Below, piece after piece: positions 56,958 through 64,000 of a stretch of DNA of 64,000 nucleotides. The position numbers and the translations under genes were made by a program. A model generated the notes under the pieces. That model ran no database searches. It saw only the letters and a list, made by a program, of their open reading frames with translations, and was not told where the DNA came from. This DNA comes from Desulfonatronum sp. SC1 (GTDB lineage: Bacteria; Desulfobacterota; Desulfovibrionia; Desulfovibrionales; Desulfonatronaceae): positions 1 through 64,000 of the forward strand of contig NZ_PZKN01000010.1 of the NCBI RefSeq assembly GCF_003046795.1, in the 5' to 3' direction. Position 1 is the first letter of the stretch; each line of letters opens with the position of its first letter.

Positions 56958-59050
56958 CACGCCTCCTTTTTGGGAATTTCAATGCATTCGTCCGGGGGGA
57001 GTTCGTTGCCTTCCAGCGGCAGTTCCACGAAAAAAACCGTTCCCGGTCCGGGTTTTTTGGAGCAGGCAGGGGAAACGTCCACATACTCGCTGGGTACCGG
57101 GCTGATGGCGCTGATGCGTCCGCCATGGTCCTTGATGATGCCGAAAGTCACGGATAGCCCCAGCCCTGTTCCCTTGTCCACGGGTTTGGTGGTGAAAAAA
57201 GGCTCGAATATTTTGTCCAGGTCGTCTTCGGCCACTCCGCCTCCGGTATCGGCCACGGCTACCACCAGCCGACGTCGATGGGCGCAGAGTTTGGAGGTGA
57301 CGGAAATGCAACCGTCATCGCCGATGGCATCCGCGGCGTTGTTGTACAGGTTGATCCAGACCTGCTTCAGTCGCTCCTTGTCCCCGGAAATGGGCGGAAT
57401 CCTGTCATCCAGGTGCAGGTTGATGATGATCCGGTTCTGTCGAAAGATATGCTCCACCAGCTCGGCCACTTCCCGCAGCGAGTCGTTGATATCCATGGGC
57501 AGGGCGGCTTGTTCCGTGGTCCGAGAGAAGCTGAGGAGGTCGGCCACGATCTTGCGGCAGACCTGGGCCTGTTTCTCGATGATCCCAATGTCCTGGGCCA
57601 CTGGGTCGTCCGCGGGAAAGTCCTTGAGCAGCAATTGGGAATAACCGAGGATGATGCTCAGCGGGGTGTTGATTTCGTGGGCCACTCCTCCGGCCAGTCG
57701 TCCCAGATCCTCCATCTTCTGGGAATGGATCAGTTTTTCCTGATACTGCTTGACCACCGTGATGTCCCGGGCCGTGGTAAGCAGCCCGATGATTCTGTCG
57801 TTCTCCACCACCGGAACCTTGACCACGTGATGCCACTTCTTGCCTTTGCCTCCTCGGGTCATGATTTCCTTGGACAAGGGGCGACTGGTGAGCAGGATCT
57901 GCATGTCCTCATGGTAATTGCGATCCGCCTGCTCGTCGCTGTAAATGTCGAAATCCGTGCCGTCGATGATTTCTTCCTCCTCCCGGCCCACGTGCCGACA
58001 AAAGGCCTTGTTCACGGCCAGATAGGCCAGTTCTTCGTCCTGGAGGGCGACCAGGTCCGGGGTAACGTCCAAGATGGTGTTCAAGAGCTGCTTTTGTCGG
58101 GCCAGGTTGCGCTCGGAACGGCGCAGTTCCTCGATATGGTTCTTCAAGGTAAGAGCCATGAAGTCGAAGGATTCGGCCAGGCTCTGGATCTCGTCACCAG
58201 AGTTGCGGCGGTAGACCGGACAGTTCCGGCAGTCGTCGAGTTTTTCCGGAAAGCTGCCCGCGGAGCAGTCCGGACAGAAGGTTCCGGCGAGGTACCAGCA
58301 GCGGCGCAGGCGGTCCTCGTGGGCCGGGCAGCGTTTTTCCTTACAGTTCATGATTTCCCAGCAGTTCCTGTCCGGGGCGGGGCTGATCTGAACGTCCAGG
58401 TTGCTTTTGACGACCTGTTCCGCGGAGTGGCGCAAAGCATTGATCCGTCTGGTCACGGTGCGGGCAAAGAAGGTGCTGCCGATCAGGGCTAAAAGGGTCG
58501 CCCCGGCGGTGGCGGCCAGGTTGATCCACATTAGACGGTCGATGGCCGTCTTGATGGTGGAGTGGGACAGGGCGATGCGCACCGTTCCTAGCCGGGTGCT
58601 CCCAACCATCACCGGAGCGGCGAAGTCATACAGCCGTTCTCGTCCGGTATCCAAAAAGCGCATTCCAAAGGGTTGATGATCCTCTACCTGGTTGACCTGG
58701 AGCAGGGCCACGGGGAATCCGTCGCGAAAGGTGTGGGCCATGACCTGGCCGTGGCGGTCCACGATGAAGGCATAGACCAAGTCCTTGCGGTCGCCCTGGT
58801 CCACCATCTCGGTCACCAGGTTGGTCAGCCGGAGGAAGTTCATGGACAGGATGGATTCCGCGGAGCGGGCCGAAAGGTTCACGGAGAGCACCTCGCCCCG
58901 GAGCAAGGCTTCTCGGAGCACGGCCCGGGAACTGACCGCGTAGTTGATGGCCCCAAGTAGCAGGCCGAAGCAGACGATGATCAGGGCCAGTCCGAGATTG
59001 ATCTTGGTCTGGAAGGAAAGGCGGGAAAGGTACTGGAGAGCGGCGCGCAT
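56957..59050 (-). CDS. Membrane sensor histidine kinase with Cys-rich 'two-CW' insert
   Basis: 697 residues. Membrane helices at about 18-38 and 180-200 frame a periplasmic sensor, then HAMP, a Cys-rich segment (NCWEIMNCKEKRCPAHED, RRCWYLAGTFCPDC, DDCRNCPVYR), a PAS domain (LLNTILDVTPDLVALQDEE), HisKA (H-box AGGVAHEINTPLSII) and HATPase (NLYNNAADAI, DTGGGVAE, GTGLGLSVTFG). The nine or so Cys could bind an Fe-S cluster or zinc and add a redox input. It probably reads the PhnD-like lipoprotein encoded just upstream. Confidence 0.92.
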   Translation of the reverse strand: MRAALQYLSRLSFQTKINLGLALIIVCFGLLLGAINYAVSSRAVLREALLRGEVLSVNLSARSAESILSMNFLRLTNLVTEMVDQGDRKDLVYAFIVDRHGQVMAHTFRDGFPVALLQVNQVEDHQPFGMRFLDTGRERLYDFAAPVMVGSTRLGTVRIALSHSTIKTAIDRLMWINLAATAGATLLALIGSTFFARTVTRRINALRHSAEQVVKSNLDVQISPAPDRNCWEIMNCKEKRCPAHEDRLRRCWYLAGTFCPDCSAGSFPEKLDDCRNCPVYRRNSGDEIQSLAESFDFMALTLKNHIEELRRSERNLARQKQLLNTILDVTPDLVALQDEELAYLAVNKAFCRHVGREEEEIIDGTDFDIYSDEQADRNYHEDMQILLTSRPLSKEIMTRGGKGKKWHHVVKVPVVENDRIIGLLTTARDITVVKQYQEKLIHSQKMEDLGRLAGGVAHEINTPLSIILGYSQLLLKDFPADDPVAQDIGIIEKQAQVCRKIVADLLSFSRTTEQAALPMDINDSLREVAELVEHIFRQNRIIINLHLDDRIPPISGDKERLKQVWINLYNNAADAIGDDGCISVTSKLCAHRRRLVVAVADTGGGVAEDDLDKIFEPFFTTKPVDKGTGLGLSVTFGIIKDHGGRISAISPVPSEYVDVSPACSKKPGPGTVFFVELPLEGNELPPDECIEIPKKEA

Positions 59051-59082
59051 AGCTGAGTGTTGGAAAAGTCCTTTGTTGGCGG

Positions 59083-60009
59083 CTATTCCAATCCGGCCCG
59101 GCGGACCAGATCGCGCACGGCGTCGAGATCCTCGGGGCTGGCGGGAAGAATGGCGCGCATGGCCGCGCTTTCCAGGATCAAGCGGTGTTCCGGATTGGAG
59201 ATGTCCAGGGCGAACATGGCCTCCTTGACATCCCGGATCACTTCCTCGGCTAATCCGGCCCGTGCCGCGAAGCTCCAGCCTGGATAGCGCGGCGTGCGGG
59301 CCAGAATTTTGATCTGACCCAGATCGATTTTGTCTTCCAACAATTCCAGCGCACCCTCGCGCACCGTGCCCACGTCGTAGCGCCCGGCATAGACGCCGAG
59401 GATTACGCTTTCCTGTTTGCCGCCCGGCCCGGGAGCAAAGACGATCTCCGCGAAGTCCTCGGGTTGGATGCCGTTGTCGATGAAGTGGCCCAGACCGAAC
59501 AGGTAGCCTCCGGCGGAAAATTGATCCACGGCGATCCAGCGCTTGCCGCGACAGTCCGCCAGAGTGCGGATGTCTGGATTGTCCGCGCGGACGATGATCA
59601 GACCCCCGAAGGCCGCTTCGCCGCTGGGCTCCACGATCTTGGCGAAGACCTTGGCCCCTGAGCTTTCCGCGGTCAGAGCGTAAACAAAGGGATTGGCGTA
59701 GGAAATGTCGATCTTGCCCTGGGCGACCATGAGCATGTGCTCATGGAAGGTTTCCGGAAAGATCTGTTGGATGTTCAATCCCGTGGTTTCAGACAGATAC
59801 TGGACCAGGCGGTGGTGGCGCTCGAAGGAGACGGTATGTGAGAACTGGGGTAGGTAGGCATAGGTGATCACCGGCTGGCGCTCTCCGGATGTCTGTTCTT
59901 CTCGTAGGGTCATGTCTACTTTGACCGGGGCCGGTTGATCGCCGCATGCTGCCAGGAAAAAAAGAAACAACAAAGAGAGCAGTATCTTCAGGTGATGTCT
60001 GGGCGTCAT
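59083..60009 (-). CDS. PhnD-like periplasmic binding lipoprotein
   Basis: 308 residues from ATG 60009 (GGAGG four bases upstream). Lipobox FLAAC (Cys about 21). Phosphonate/phosphite/oxyanion-binding fold of the PhnD type: TYAYLPQFSHTVSFERHHRL, MLMVAQGKIDISYANPFVYA and VGTVREGALELLEDKI. No ABC permease or ATPase is adjacent, so it probably feeds a sensor kinase, not a transporter. The ligand is unknown. First gene of the operon 60009-52280. Confidence 0.9.
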   Translation of the reverse strand: MTPRHHLKILLSLLFLFFLAACGDQPAPVKVDMTLREEQTSGERQPVITYAYLPQFSHTVSFERHHRLVQYLSETTGLNIQQIFPETFHEHMLMVAQGKIDISYANPFVYALTAESSGAKVFAKIVEPSGEAAFGGLIIVRADNPDIRTLADCRGKRWIAVDQFSAGGYLFGLGHFIDNGIQPEDFAEIVFAPGPGGKQESVILGVYAGRYDVGTVREGALELLEDKIDLGQIKILARTPRYPGWSFAARAGLAEEVIRDVKEAMFALDISNPEHRLILESAAMRAILPASPEDLDAVRDLVRRAGLE

Positions 60010-60091
60010 GAGACCTCCGGTGGAACGTGACCGCTGTGACACTGGATATTGGGACCGGAAGGACGGTTGCGAGAGCACCTCCGGGAAGTGA

Positions 60092-60724
60092 TCACCCCGG
60101 CAATCCCTTGTGCTTGTCCACATCCGCCCAGGTAATCATTTTTTCGTCTTCCTGGCCGGGGCGGCGCAGCTTGGGCGCGTCGTCGCCATGGAACAGGGGC
60201 AGCCAGGGCTTGAGCTTGGCAAAGCAGATCCGGACCAGAATGTACATGGGGATGAACACGGCCGGATAGCCCACCACATCGGGCAGCAGGGGGATGGGGT
60301 AGGCCAGTTCGAATTCAATGGCCTCGAACCGTGTGTGCATCCAGGCCAGGGCAAAGGGCACGGGCCAGACCGAAGCCGCACTCTGGGAAATGGTGGCGAA
60401 AAAGTACTTGCCCCAGGCTTCATTGGCCATTTTGTTGCAGGCCCGGTAGCTTTCCTTATCCTTGTGGATGATGGCCTTGACGGACAGGTTGTGCAGGCGG
60501 ATGGATTCCTGCTCCAATTTCTTGAGATGTGTGCGGTTGATGCGCCCGACCCCGAGGGAAGTGAGTTCGCCGATCAAGGTACACCAGAGGGACAAGAGAA
60601 ACGTTCCGAAGAAAAAACCGCTGACCGGATTGGAGATGAGGCGAAAGGTGGAGATGAGGAACATATCCAGCCATTGGTATATGGAAGTGTATATTTCGTG
60701 AAATTCTTGCATACAGGAATACAT
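60092..60724 (-). CDS. Multi-pass membrane protein of unknown function
   Basis: 210 residues, three to four hydrophobic helices (VSGFFFGTFLLSLWCTLIGEL, ASVWPVPFALAWM, VVGYPAVFIPMYILVRICFA) and a basic linker (RINRTHLKKLEQESIRLHNL). The coil between helix 1 and helix 2 is loosely like EMC3/DUF106 proteins, but I do not assign it. It lies downstream of the TauE terminator on the same strand, so it probably has its own promoter. Confidence 0.75.
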   Translation of the reverse strand: MYSCMQEFHEIYTSIYQWLDMFLISTFRLISNPVSGFFFGTFLLSLWCTLIGELTSLGVGRINRTHLKKLEQESIRLHNLSVKAIIHKDKESYRACNKMANEAWGKYFFATISQSAASVWPVPFALAWMHTRFEAIEFELAYPIPLLPDVVGYPAVFIPMYILVRICFAKLKPWLPLFHGDDAPKLRRPGQEDEKMITWADVDKHKGLPG

Positions 60725-60743
60725 ATCCCAGATTGAAGAGAAA

Positions 60744-60774
60744 AAAAAGGCTGGCGGTCGCCGCCAGCCTTTTT
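60744..60774. terminator. Terminator of the TauE/SafE gene
   Basis: AAAAAGGCTGGCGG pairs with CCGCCAGCCTTTTT around a 3-base loop; extra A residues on the left give a U-tract for minus-strand transcripts. It lies 18 bases after the exporter stop. Confidence 0.85.
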
Positions 60775-60792
60775 CTCAAGAAGGTTATCGAT

Positions 60793-61962
60793 CTAGCCGA
60801 AGAACATGGTCATGATGTTCTTGCCCAGGAAACCGCGGGCCATGAAGTCCAGGCCGACGTAGAAGGCCAGGATGATGAAGACGCGTTTCAGCCATTTGTC
60901 CGGGATATACTGAGAGGTATACGGACCGACCATGGAGCCGACGACAATGCCCACCAACTGGGTGCCGATGAGCGGCCAGTGGACCAGAACGCCCTGCTGC
61001 AAATAGCTCAGAATACTGGTGATCATTCCGATGAGCACGGCCAGGGCCGAGGTGCCCGCGGAAAGGTACATGGGCAGGCCGGTGACACTGGTCAGGAAGG
61101 GCACGAGCATGAACCCGCCGCCCACGCCCAAAAAGGCGGCGATGGCCGCGATAATGAAGCCGCCGAAAATCGGGAAGAGCGGATTGAAGGAAAACTCGAC
61201 GCCATAGAAAGTGAAAGCGATTTTGCCGAGAGAAAACTTGGTCATCTTAACGCCCAGTTCGCTGGTGTCCACTTTCTCGCCGGATCGTTTCTTTTTCATC
61301 GTGGATTCAAAAGCGTCCGCGGCCTGCTTGGCCTTTTTTTTGCCGGCCGCGCCGCGCGGCGTGGTTTCGTACAGCATGTAGCAGCCCAGGAACAAGACGA
61401 AGATTCCGAAGTACCCGACATAGTCACGGAAGGATATTTTACCGGCGGTCAGCAAGGGAATCAGATAGCTGCCCGCTATCGAACCGATGGCCAGGGCCGC
61501 GGCCACCGGCAACACGAGCCGACCCATCTTGTAGTAGTTGATGGAGGAGATGAGAGCACTGGTTCCGACCATGAACTGGTTGGAAACGCGAATGGAGTCC
61601 GTGACGGCCCGGTTGATGGTCGGGGCGGACTGTCGGAAGGTTCCGGCATAGTTGCCCAGACCGTACACCGTAATATGTCCGACGCCGGCCATGATGCCGC
61701 CGAAAGCGCCGACGGTGGAGAATATCCAGCCGACCCAGATGGCCCAGAAGAAGGCCAGGATCAGATTGATCTGCGGCCCGCCGGGAATGCCGAGGTAGCC
61801 AAGCGGCGCTTCCGGGTTGATTTCGCCCCGTTCCGTGCCCTTGGGAGCAGCGTCAATGGCCTCCTGGAGGTTGGCCACCTGTGCCCAGCCCGATTCGGAT
61901 GCTATCATGATCGTCCCAAATGTCAGCAGTAACGCTGCAATCAAAAATGTTTTTCTGTGCAT
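60793..61962 (-). CDS. Sulfite exporter TauE/SafE-family permease
   Basis: 389 residues from ATG 61962 (GGGAGGG upstream). A signal-like first helix (FLIAALLLTFGTIMIASE) is followed by about seven to eight transmembrane helices and two TauE-type motifs (VGAFGGIMAGVGHI and AFLGVGGGFMLVPFL). A soluble loop of about 60 residues separates the halves (KKAKQAADAFESTMKKKRSG). TauE/SafE members export sulfite, sulfonates or related anions. Here it follows the ferredoxin gene on the same strand, 61 bases downstream, fitting a role in sulfur-oxyanion metabolism. Confidence 0.9.
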   Translation of the reverse strand: MHRKTFLIAALLLTFGTIMIASESGWAQVANLQEAIDAAPKGTERGEINPEAPLGYLGIPGGPQINLILAFFWAIWVGWIFSTVGAFGGIMAGVGHITVYGLGNYAGTFRQSAPTINRAVTDSIRVSNQFMVGTSALISSINYYKMGRLVLPVAAALAIGSIAGSYLIPLLTAGKISFRDYVGYFGIFVLFLGCYMLYETTPRGAAGKKKAKQAADAFESTMKKKRSGEKVDTSELGVKMTKFSLGKIAFTFYGVEFSFNPLFPIFGGFIIAAIAAFLGVGGGFMLVPFLTSVTGLPMYLSAGTSALAVLIGMITSILSYLQQGVLVHWPLIGTQLVGIVVGSMVGPYTSQYIPDKWLKRVFIILAFYVGLDFMARGFLGKNIMTMFFG

Positions 61963-62023
61963 TCCACACCCTCCCCTGCATGTTACACTGTTTACGAAAA
62001 CCTGCATATTGCCCTGCCTCGCC

Positions 62024-62548
62024 TTACTGCCTGGGCAATGATCGATGCTTCTGGAGAAGCAACCCGACTGCAGGAGCCTCGGTCTTTTTGAAGGAAACCT
62101 CCGCGGCTGGCAAAAACTCCAAGGCATGCGCCGTACATCCGCTTACACAGGCTGGCTTCAAGCCTTGATCCAGTCGATCCATGCACAAATCGCACTTGAA
62201 GGCCTTTTTCGTATCTTTGTTCAGGGCCGGGACATTCCAGGGACAGGCTTGGATGCAGGCCTTGCACCCGACGCAGAGATTTGTTTGAACATGAACAATA
62301 CCGTCCCGTCCTCGCCTGGTCATGGCCCCGGTGGGGCAGGACAGGATGCACCAAGCCGGGTCGCAATGAAAGCAAGGGATGAACATGTTCATGATTTTGG
62401 GCAGCCCTTTCTTCATGACCGGTCCGGCGCTGACCATCTTGCCGAACCGAACCCCGGGCGGCAGCTCGTTCTTGGCCTGGCAGTGAATCTCGCAGGCCCT
62501 GCAGTCGATGCAGCGGCTCTGGTTGGTTTTGATGAAATATTTGCTCAC
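62024..62548 (-). CDS. Four-cluster ferredoxin-type electron transfer subunit (DmsB/PhsB-like)
   Basis: 174 residues from GTG 62548 (GGAGG seven bases upstream). Sixteen Cys in four groups can hold four [4Fe-4S] clusters: CIDCRACEIHC, CFHCDPAWCILSC, CVGCKACIQAC and CDLCMDRL with CVSGC. This is the layout of the electron-transfer subunit of molybdopterin enzymes such as thiosulfate, polysulfide or DMSO reductase. A molybdopterin catalytic subunit begins 0.9 kb away on the opposite strand. The last 20 residues after the Cys region are not typical. Confidence 0.92.
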   Translation of the reverse strand: MSKYFIKTNQSRCIDCRACEIHCQAKNELPPGVRFGKMVSAGPVMKKGLPKIMNMFIPCFHCDPAWCILSCPTGAMTRRGRDGIVHVQTNLCVGCKACIQACPWNVPALNKDTKKAFKCDLCMDRLDQGLKPACVSGCTAHALEFLPAAEVSFKKTEAPAVGLLLQKHRSLPRQ

Positions 62549-63453
62549 GAGGACACCTCCTGCAAAGGGTTAAGAGTCTTTTACGATAATCCGCGACAAA
62601 ACTGCCGCAAAAATGTGGCATCAGGGATTTGGGCTCCAAGGTGGACGCCGAAGGCGACGTAGGCCAATGTGCGCATCAGGTTGTCCTACCGTCAGGAGGG
62701 GTTGAGGGCGAAACAGGCGTTGCGGTTCTGGACGGTTCGTCCACGGCCATCGACGATGGCGTACTGATCCTCGTAGGCGAAGGGGCCACCGGAAATGACG
62801 CAGCAGGCCAGCCGAAGGTCATGGGGCAGAAGCACATGGAGCGGCACATGTAGGGTGGTGTTGAAGCACGTTCCTTGAATGATAAATACGCAAAAAATGG
62901 GCGTATCAAAACTTTTACGCAACTAAAAAAGAGAACCGTCATGTTTCAAGATGTGGCGATATTCGTTTCTTGTTTACGAGACCAAATTCACTAAATGGCA
63001 TCAATGTGTGATTTTTTTGTGAATGGTTGTCACTACAGTAAAACGTCATGATTTCATCATCAAGACGTCCAAAATATGGCCCACAAAACACACGGAAAAA
63101 CACGGAAAAGTTTGAATGCAAGGTCGTCTCGTCCGCTGTTTCCGTGAAAATTTCGCTGTAGCGTAACTTGAATGCGAATAATACTAACTCGTTAATAATC
63201 TAAAAAGTTTGTTGTTTTTGAAGTAAGCAGTGTTAAGCATATTTTGGAAATCGGTGTCAAGGGATGTTCGTTTTGTGAAAAAAATACTTTGATGTGTTTT
63301 GAGAAACCATATTGCGTTGGCGAGTCAACTTGTGATATTATAAATATGTACTTAAATACTACGAATTATTTTTTTGATTTATTGTCCATTGTTACGTCGC
63401 ACCGTTCCAGGTGCAGTGGCTCATGGGATTACAAAAATAGTCAGGGGGAACGA
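62549..63453. other. AT-rich divergent intergenic region
   Basis: 905 bases between the ferredoxin and the molybdopterin oxidoreductase genes. 62880-63420 is clearly more AT-rich than the rest of the window. No intact gene is supported. The minus-strand frame ending at 62692 (DQYAIVDGRGRTVQNRNACF) looks protein-like and may be a remnant. The region should carry the promoters of both divergent genes. Confidence 0.5.
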
Positions 63454-64000
63454 ATGGCCAAGGAAAAAGTTTTCAGTGTCTGCGGGATGTGCACGGTGCG
63501 CTGTCCCATCCAGGTGGACGTGGAGGACGGCGAGTGTACGTACATCCAGGGTAACCCTCATGCGCCGGGCTTGCAGGGAGCCTTGTGCGCACGGGGCGGA
63601 GCGGGGCTTGCCTTGCTCAACGACGCAGAGCGACCGCAGTTTCCAATGATCCGTCAAGGCGAACGAGGCGAGGGCAAATGGAAGAGGGTGACTTGGGACG
63701 AGGCCCTGGATTATGTCGCGGAGAAAATCAAGACCGTGACGGACGTTCACGGCGGGAAGGGCGTGCTCTGGAGCGATCGGGGCGGCCCGTTCATTGATCT
63801 GCACCAAGCCTTTATGCGCGGCTTGGGCTCCCCCAACTACTGCAACCACGACTCAGCCTGCGCCCGCAATGTCCAGCACGCGGCCCAATCCGTGTTCGGC
63901 TTCGGCCGCAAGGCCATGGTCTACGACTACAAGAACGCCAAGCATATCGTGCTGCAAACCCGGAATCTGTTCGAGGCCATCAATGTTAAGGAGGTCAATG
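63454..64000 (+). CDS. Molybdopterin oxidoreductase, catalytic subunit (3' end outside window)
   Basis: 182 codons to the window edge. The N-terminal Fe-S motif VCGMCTVRCP (C-x2-C-x3-C) with a later Cys in GALCARG binds a [4Fe-4S] cluster; WKRVTWDEALDYVAEKI is the family's next signature. The closest groups by pattern are thiosulfate/polysulfide or arsenate-type reductases. There is no Tat signal before the Cys motif, so this copy seems cytoplasmic or exported with a partner. AGGGGGA precedes ATG 63454. Substrate cannot be fixed from this part. Confidence 0.9.
   Translation, partial: MAKEKVFSVCGMCTVRCPIQVDVEDGECTYIQGNPHAPGLQGALCARGGAGLALLNDAERPQFPMIRQGERGEGKWKRVTWDEALDYVAEKIKTVTDVHGGKGVLWSDRGGPFIDLHQAFMRGLGSPNYCNHDSACARNVQHAAQSVFGFGRKAMVYDYKNAKHIVLQTRNLFEAINVKEVN

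Overview
The window is a GC-rich bacterial chromosome segment that looks like a sulfate-reducing or sulfur-disproportionating deltaproteobacterium (Desulfobacterota, Desulfovibrionales; a Desulfonatronum- or Desulfovibrio-like organism). The clues are a HesB/IscA-type protein with an in-frame UGA that reads as selenocysteine, an archaeal-type ADH synthase for aromatic biosynthesis, many Fe-S and heme-c sensor proteins, a TauE/SafE exporter beside a four-cluster ferredoxin subunit, and the start of a molybdopterin oxidoreductase. The genus is an inference. No rRNA, tRNA, CRISPR array, intact insertion sequence or prophage was seen.

Layout. 1-5000: truncated Sm-like hypothetical gene, HesB-like selenoprotein, CopA copper ATPase, divergent alanine dehydrogenase. 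5000-21200: mostly housekeeping genes (pyrR, lolA, TPR protein, NtrC-type regulator, anchored thioredoxin, glk, gmd, Xaa-Pro peptidase, nagZ lipoprotein, cheD-HDOD-patatin operon, hisHF, then rpoZ-dnaJ-moaC). 21200-29100: an accessory stretch with degenerate DNA, a PA2779/PA2778-like lipoprotein-peptidase cluster, a kinase remnant beside a 13-bp tandem repeat, small unknown genes, an HPr-like gene coupled to a frameshifted small ORF, and a trimodular adenylation-ACP-acyltransferase protein. 29280-36015: a signalling block with two CxxCH heme-sensor kinases, a receiver-PAS-kinase hybrid and a sigma-54 activator. 36449-44602: tex, trkA-trkH, nitroreductase, ADH synthase and mltG. 44674-50231: an orphan PAAR-like protein and the cbpA-cbpM-clpB-DUF1786 chaperone operon. 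50481-60009: zinc-dependent phospholipase-like protein, a VapBC-type toxin-antitoxin pair, and a co-directional operon of PhnD-like lipoprotein, histidine kinase, receiver, PEP-synthase-like phosphotransferase, dual-specificity phosphatase with a Cys-cluster tail, and an HsdR-N-like protein. 60092-64000: membrane protein, TauE/SafE exporter, ferredoxin subunit, a 0.9-kb AT-rich gap, and the 5' part of a molybdopterin oxidoreductase.

Most notable: the selenoprotein with a hairpin at the expected place behind the UGA; two 125-bp palindromic elements whose edge supplies the last base of a TAG stop codon in both cases; a single-base A7 frameshift in the gene coupled to the HPr-like gene; and the PhnD-kinase-receiver-phosphotransferase-phosphatase operon, whose phosphotransferase lacks a recognisable PEP/pyruvate barrel and whose phospho-acceptor is unknown.
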